Assembly (NCBI GenBank): GCA_963170055.1
Contig: CAUJGJ010000397.1
Location: forward strand, 5,387,501 to 5,417,500
Source of the DNA: Halisarca cf. caerulea
Lineage: Eukaryota; Porifera; Demospongiae; Chondrillida; Halisarcidae
DNA length: 30,000 nucleotides
Reading direction: 5' to 3'
Positions 27,086-30,000 of the stretch are shown piece by piece. The notes under the pieces are model-generated. The model was not told the origin of the DNA. It saw only the letters and a program-made list of their open reading frames with translations, and ran no database searches. Both the position numbers and the translations under genes were made by a program. The stretch's first letter is position 1; every line of letters begins with the position of its first letter.

Positions 27086-27337
27086 TTTGAAGAAAAGTCT
27101 TATAATAGAGAATTTATATAATAGTAATAGAGAAGTATGAATTTATACAGGAATGAGTTACAGGAATTGTTTTGAAAACAATTGCCAAATATGGCAATTG
27201 TTTTCAAAACAATTGTCCAGTTACAATAAACAGTATGTTCAATGAATGTTCAGCTGTGCACTTACACTCCAATGCTTTGCAAGTAATTCGAGCGTGTGGG
27301 GCGGCAGCCCCCACGAGTTTTTAACTCGAATTACTTG
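26986..27337 (+). mobile_element. Family B repeat, copy 4 (both hairpins present)
   Basis: It starts with hairpin GGGGCTGCC/GGCAGCCCC and CTATATTGTTTTCG, then a divergent ACTTCCGG block, a (TA)n tract and an unrelated AT-rich interior. It ends in the diagnostic 3' hairpin 27280-27337 (outer arms CAAGTAATTCGAG and CTCGAATTACTTG, inner arms GTGGGG and CCCCAC). As in copy 2, a T run follows. Its termini agree with copy 2 although the interior differs, which supports the two hairpins as the element's ends. Confidence 0.8.
27165..27214. repeat. 50-bp perfect palindrome
   Basis: Arms AATTGTTTTGAAAACAATTG plus CCA are followed by loop AATA and the exact inverse. Each 23-bp arm itself contains a smaller palindrome (AATTGTTTTGAAAACAATT, imperfect at centre). 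It lies inside family B copy 4. Confidence 0.95.
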
Positions 27338-27433
27338 TTTGTGTTCAGAATATACACTAAATCATGAAGGCAATTGGTAAGATTGTGTGTTTTGTATGTG
27401 TGTGATGTATAGTTGAGTGCTTTGTTTGTATGC

Positions 27434-27477
<44 letters not shown>
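27434..27477. repeat. (GT)n microsatellite
   Basis: Uninterrupted alternating GT of about 44 bp, between the two main copies of the segmental duplication. Confidence 0.95.
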
Positions 27478-27480
<3 letters not shown>

Positions 27481-28002
27481 GGGTGTGTATACTTGTGTGA
27501 GTGGTATGTGTATACGTATGTATGTATGTATGTATAATATGATGTGTGTACATATACCCTTGTAAATTCATGTTTGTGCAGTGTATTTTGTGTGTGTTCA
27601 CATGATGAGTGTATACTTATAGCATTAGTTGTGTGTGACAATGTGTGTAGATGTGTGTGTGTAAGGTGTGTATATTGTGTGAGTTCTATGTACATGTGTT
27701 TGTGTGTATAATGTTATGTGTGTAGATATACCTCTGTAAATTTATGTTTTTCATTGTCTGTATATCTCAGTACATGTGTGCTTCTCTATGCAATTTTAGC
27801 ATGTGTCCGTTGGTTCTTGTACTGAATATGTGATGTGTGTATGTGTGTACATGATGTGAGTGTGTGCTTTAGGGTGCATGTACATGTACCTGTATGTATC
27901 TTTCTAGATATGTTTGCTTGTGTCTGTGCATTTATTTGAGCATGTTCCTGTGGTTTGGTGTGTGTGTGTGTGTTTGTGTTTGTTGTCTCATTGTTTATTG
28001 TT

Positions 28003-28092
28003 TTTTTTGGGCCGCTGGAAGGCGGTCCTATAGTGTTTTACTGTCACCGGAAGTGTCCGGAGCGTCTGGAACGATGTCTATATATATGTTAT
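28003..28092 (+). mobile_element. Family B repeat, copy 5 (3'-truncated)
   Basis: It has hairpin GGGCCGC/GGCGGTCC, CTATAGTGTTTTACTGTC, ACCGGAAGTGTCCGG and a short TA tract, then passes directly into the palindrome at 28094. The ATGGCGG block and 3' hairpin are absent. Confidence 0.85.
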
Positions 28093-28093
28093 A

Positions 28094-28200
28094 GTTATAT
28101 CCCGATACGAGCGTGATATCTGGGTTATCGCCCAAGACCGAGGCGAAGCCGAGGTCGTGGGCGATGACCCGGATATCATGCGAGTGAACCGGGATATAAC
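28094..28200. repeat. 107-bp interrupted palindrome
   Basis: Outer arms GTTATATCCCG and CGGGATATAAC enclose TGATATC/GATATCA, ATCGCCCA/TGGGCGAT and GACC/GGTC, with a GAGGCGAAGCCGA centre. Mismatched bulges are small, so a long hairpin is expected. It lies about 55 bp upstream of the Crypton-like ORF and is GC-richer than its surroundings. It may be a small foldback element or a terminal structure of the neighbouring element. Confidence 0.85.
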
Positions 28201-28255
28201 TGACTTCTATCCCTGCAACGTGACGTCAGCTTTTTGGGCGCGCTAATGAAGATGC

Positions 28256-29146
28256 ATGTACTTTCCTCGCTGTGCTTCAAACTCACCTTACTGCTTAGGA
28301 AAGACAGAATATGAGTGCTGTGATTTGAATGATTTTGTTCCTGATCGCGAAGAGAACATGCCAACAGGAAGAAAGCACATATTACCTGAGAAGACCGGGC
28401 CAAATCCAAAGAAAATTTGCGTAGACAGGGAAAATATTCCCACAACGGCATCGTCAGGGAAACTGTCGCCATCAAAGAGATTCAACAAGATTGTTACAGA
28501 TAAAGAAGTGGAGGAGGCTTCAAAAGGTTATGTACCGGTAAACACAGCCAGAAGTACAGGTTGGGCCTTACGTGTTTTCCTGGAGTGGGCAGCTCAGGAC
28601 AATAAGCATAACAGAGATCGGGCAAGCCCTTTAGATTTGTTGGATAAGGAGTATTCTTGTGACACTCTTTGCAACCATCTGAAACGCTTTGTCGCTGAAG
28701 CTAGGCGAGGAGATGGTACCCCGTACCGGCCTAAAACGTTGTATCAAATCCTTTGTGGTTTACTCTGCCACTCGAGAGAAGTCCAACCAAATGTACCCAA
28801 TTTTTTAGACCGGAAGGACCTGCGATTCAAGTCGCTCCACTGTACATGTGACTCCATATTTCAGAATTTGCACCAATCTGGTATTGGTGCAGAAAAGAAG
28901 TCTGCTCTTCCAATCTCTCGGGAAAATGAAGACAAACTATGGGAAAGTGGTGTTTTGAACACAAACAGTCCAGATGGCCTTCAAAAAGCGGTCTTCTTCT
29001 ACGTTGAAAAGGTTTGCTGCTTGCGAGGAGGAGAAGAGCAACGCTATTTAACACCATCACAGTTTGTGCGACTCCATAATCCAGAAAGGTATTTGTATTC
29101 AGAGAATGGTTCAAAGAATAGAAATGGAGGGTTCTACCAGCTATAA
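28256..29146 (+). pseudogene. Crypton-derived DUF3504 protein, C-terminally truncated
   Basis: This 296-residue ORF resembles the ZMYM2/QRICH1/KIAA1958-type DUF3504 proteins that descend from Crypton tyrosine recombinases. It begins MYFPRCASN and has a basic Pro-rich linker (RKHILPEKTGPNPKK). The core-binding region follows (EEASKGYVPVNTARSTGWAL, RVFLEWAAQDN, TLCNHLKRFVAEARRGDG, YRPKTLYQILCGLLCHSREV), then the start of the catalytic domain (FFYVEKVCCLRGGEEQRYLT, containing the Arg of LRGGEE). It stops at FYQL shortly after GSKNRNGG. The remaining catalytic part (HxxR and Tyr) is absent, and the following sequence is unrelated by eye, so the gene is probably cut by a deletion or rearrangement near 29140. 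Recombinase activity is not expected. ATG 28256 is the first in frame. Confidence 0.85.
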
Positions 29147-29641
29147 TATCGGCGGTTTAAGAGAAGCGAACTGGATATTCAGCGCCCGATCGACGACATC
29201 GAAGAACAAGGTGCGTGATCTTTGTTTGATCTTGAATTCAAATAGAAAAGTCGGTTTTACTAACTTGAGTACCTTATAAAAGAACGATCAATCTATGTTT
29301 AAGCCTATCATCAACTGCATAATAGCAGGGCGATTTCGCCGTGAATTACATATAAGTTTTGCATTTCACAATACCTACTATCGATCGTGAGTATGATCTT
29401 CCAAGCTCCCTTAAACAACAATATGTACGTAACATTAACTTTTGATGAATAAAGGCTTTCATATGTTGTAAAAGCAGAACAAATGTCGAGCAGCGCAATC
29501 GCCCTTGCTTCTTCACTAAGACTATACGTCAAGAAATGTCATGCACATATCACATGATCGAAGCCTTACACACGCCCAAATTCCAGTCTATTAACACAAT
29601 AGTGGGACTTTGGACATGTCCCACATGCGTTGTGTGTGTGT

Positions 29642-29677
<36 letters not shown>

Positions 29678-29832
29678 GGTGTGTGTGTGTGTAAAATGGC
29701 TGACTGACCATGTGATTAGAGAGAGCAGAGGATATCCATCTAATCCTCGCTCTCAGTGAAGTGTTTTTAGTTAAGTTTAGGTTCAGTGTGCTATTTTAGG
29801 CCTTTTTTTGTTCTAGTACAATAGTTGCATAG
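29147..29832. other. Non-coding stretch with a possible orphan exon edge
   Basis: Downstream of the truncated Crypton, frame 3 stays open through GGLREANWIFSARSTTSKNK, followed by AACAAGGTGCGTGATC, which resembles a splice donor. No partner exon is identifiable. The rest is AT-rich with a (GT)n tract near 29631. Confidence 0.35.
29632..29692. repeat. (GT)n microsatellite, imperfect
   Basis: GT repeat of about 60 bp, interrupted by single-base changes (TGGTGT). Confidence 0.95.
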
Positions 29833-29907
29833 TTTTTGGGCCGCCAAAGGTGGCCCCTATATTGTTTTTACTTTCACCGGAAGTGTCTGTAACATCCGTA
29901 ACGATGT

Positions 29908-29952
<45 letters not shown>

Positions 29953-30000
29953 AACAACATGGCGGTCTTTTAGGCGGGAGTCGAAGTCGTTGATATTATT
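29833..30000 (+). mobile_element. Family B repeat, copy 6 (runs off the window)
   Basis: T run, hairpin GGGCCGCC/GGTGGCCCC, CTATATTGTTTTTACTTTC, ACCGGAAGTGTC, a long (TA)n tract (about 40 bp), CAACAACATGGCGGTC and TTTTAGGCGGGAGTCGAAG. The last part matches copy 1 rather than copy 2. The 3' end lies beyond the window. Confidence 0.85.

Larger units (their letters stand above)
26661..28003. repeat. Segmental duplication with GT-rich units, each ending in family B
   Basis: Sequence 26661-26985 (TTATGTGTGTAGATATACCT onward, through TTTCTAGATATGTTTGCTTG and GTCTCATTGTTTATTGTT) recurs at 27714-28003, about 1053 bp downstream, with only small differences apart from GT-tract length. A weaker third match (GTAAATTCATGTTTGTG) lies at 27540-27590. 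Both main copies run directly into a family B hairpin. This looks like a tandem duplication of a unit containing family B, followed by decay. Confidence 0.8.

Noticed and set aside
27357..27695. Minus-strand frames rich in Thr-His
   Set aside because: Again produced by the (GT)n tract; no start context or conserved domain.

Overview
This 30 kb window looks like nuclear DNA of an early-branching animal, most likely a sponge. That assignment is an inference. It rests on short GT-AG introns, AT-rich unique sequence with (TA)n and (GT)n tracts, and a dense mixture of eukaryotic DNA transposons (ISXO2/Merlin-like, Tigger/pogo, EnSpm/CACTA-like, hAT, Helitron, Crypton/DUF3504) together with many short inverted-repeat elements. 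No rRNA, tRNA, CRISPR or bacterial operon structure was seen. Nearly every recognisable protein is transposon-derived and most are broken. The exceptions are an intact HIRAN-like ORF and two multi-exon minus-strand gene models of unknown function.

Layout. 0-3 kb: two TA-flanked inverted-repeat elements (29-255; 928-1116, Tigger-derived) and a minus-strand ISXO2-like transposase with an 82-bp intron (1889-2785). 3.4-5 kb: a three-exon minus-strand gene of unknown function (3381-4314), a copy of dispersed repeat 'family B' just upstream of it, and a TA-flanked MITE (4737-4924). 5.3-11 kb: a minus-strand gene model ('gene X') whose middle is a tandem array of two alternating exon types, most with symmetric phase-1 boundaries. 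One array exon is split by a 1.15-kb inverted-repeat element ('family A'), which itself carries a family B insertion. 11-17.5 kb: an EnSpm/CACTA-like transposase pseudogene, head-to-head with gene X. It is interrupted by a complete 3.2-kb Tigger element with TA duplications. The Tigger holds a dead transposase on the minus strand, a second family A copy inside that transposase, and an intact divergent HIRAN-domain ORF.

17.6-20.4 kb: a remnant duplicate of gene X exon 1, a near-palindromic MITE, a 149-bp tandem repeat and a hAT transposase pseudogene. 20.4-26.3 kb: a truncated family B copy, then a Helitron Rep/Pif1 helicase pseudogene (HUH and tyrosine motifs present, Walker A deleted) and a frameshifted RPA-like OB-fold/zinc-ribbon protein that probably belongs to the same Helitron. 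26.6-28.1 kb: a tandem segmental duplication rich in (GT)n, each copy ending in a family B element. 28.1-29.2 kb: a 107-bp palindrome and a truncated Crypton/DUF3504 protein. The window ends inside another family B copy.

The insertion order can be read directly. The EnSpm-like gene was hit by Tigger, and Tigger by family A. Gene X was hit by family A, and that copy by family B. The most interesting observations are: family A, whose ends read as a splice donor and a branch-point-like motif and whose insertion into a gene X exon could be spliced out in frame (introner-like); a HIRAN gene carried inside Tigger termini; family B, a mobile cassette resembling a promoter plus a short first exon; and the phase-1 exon array of gene X.
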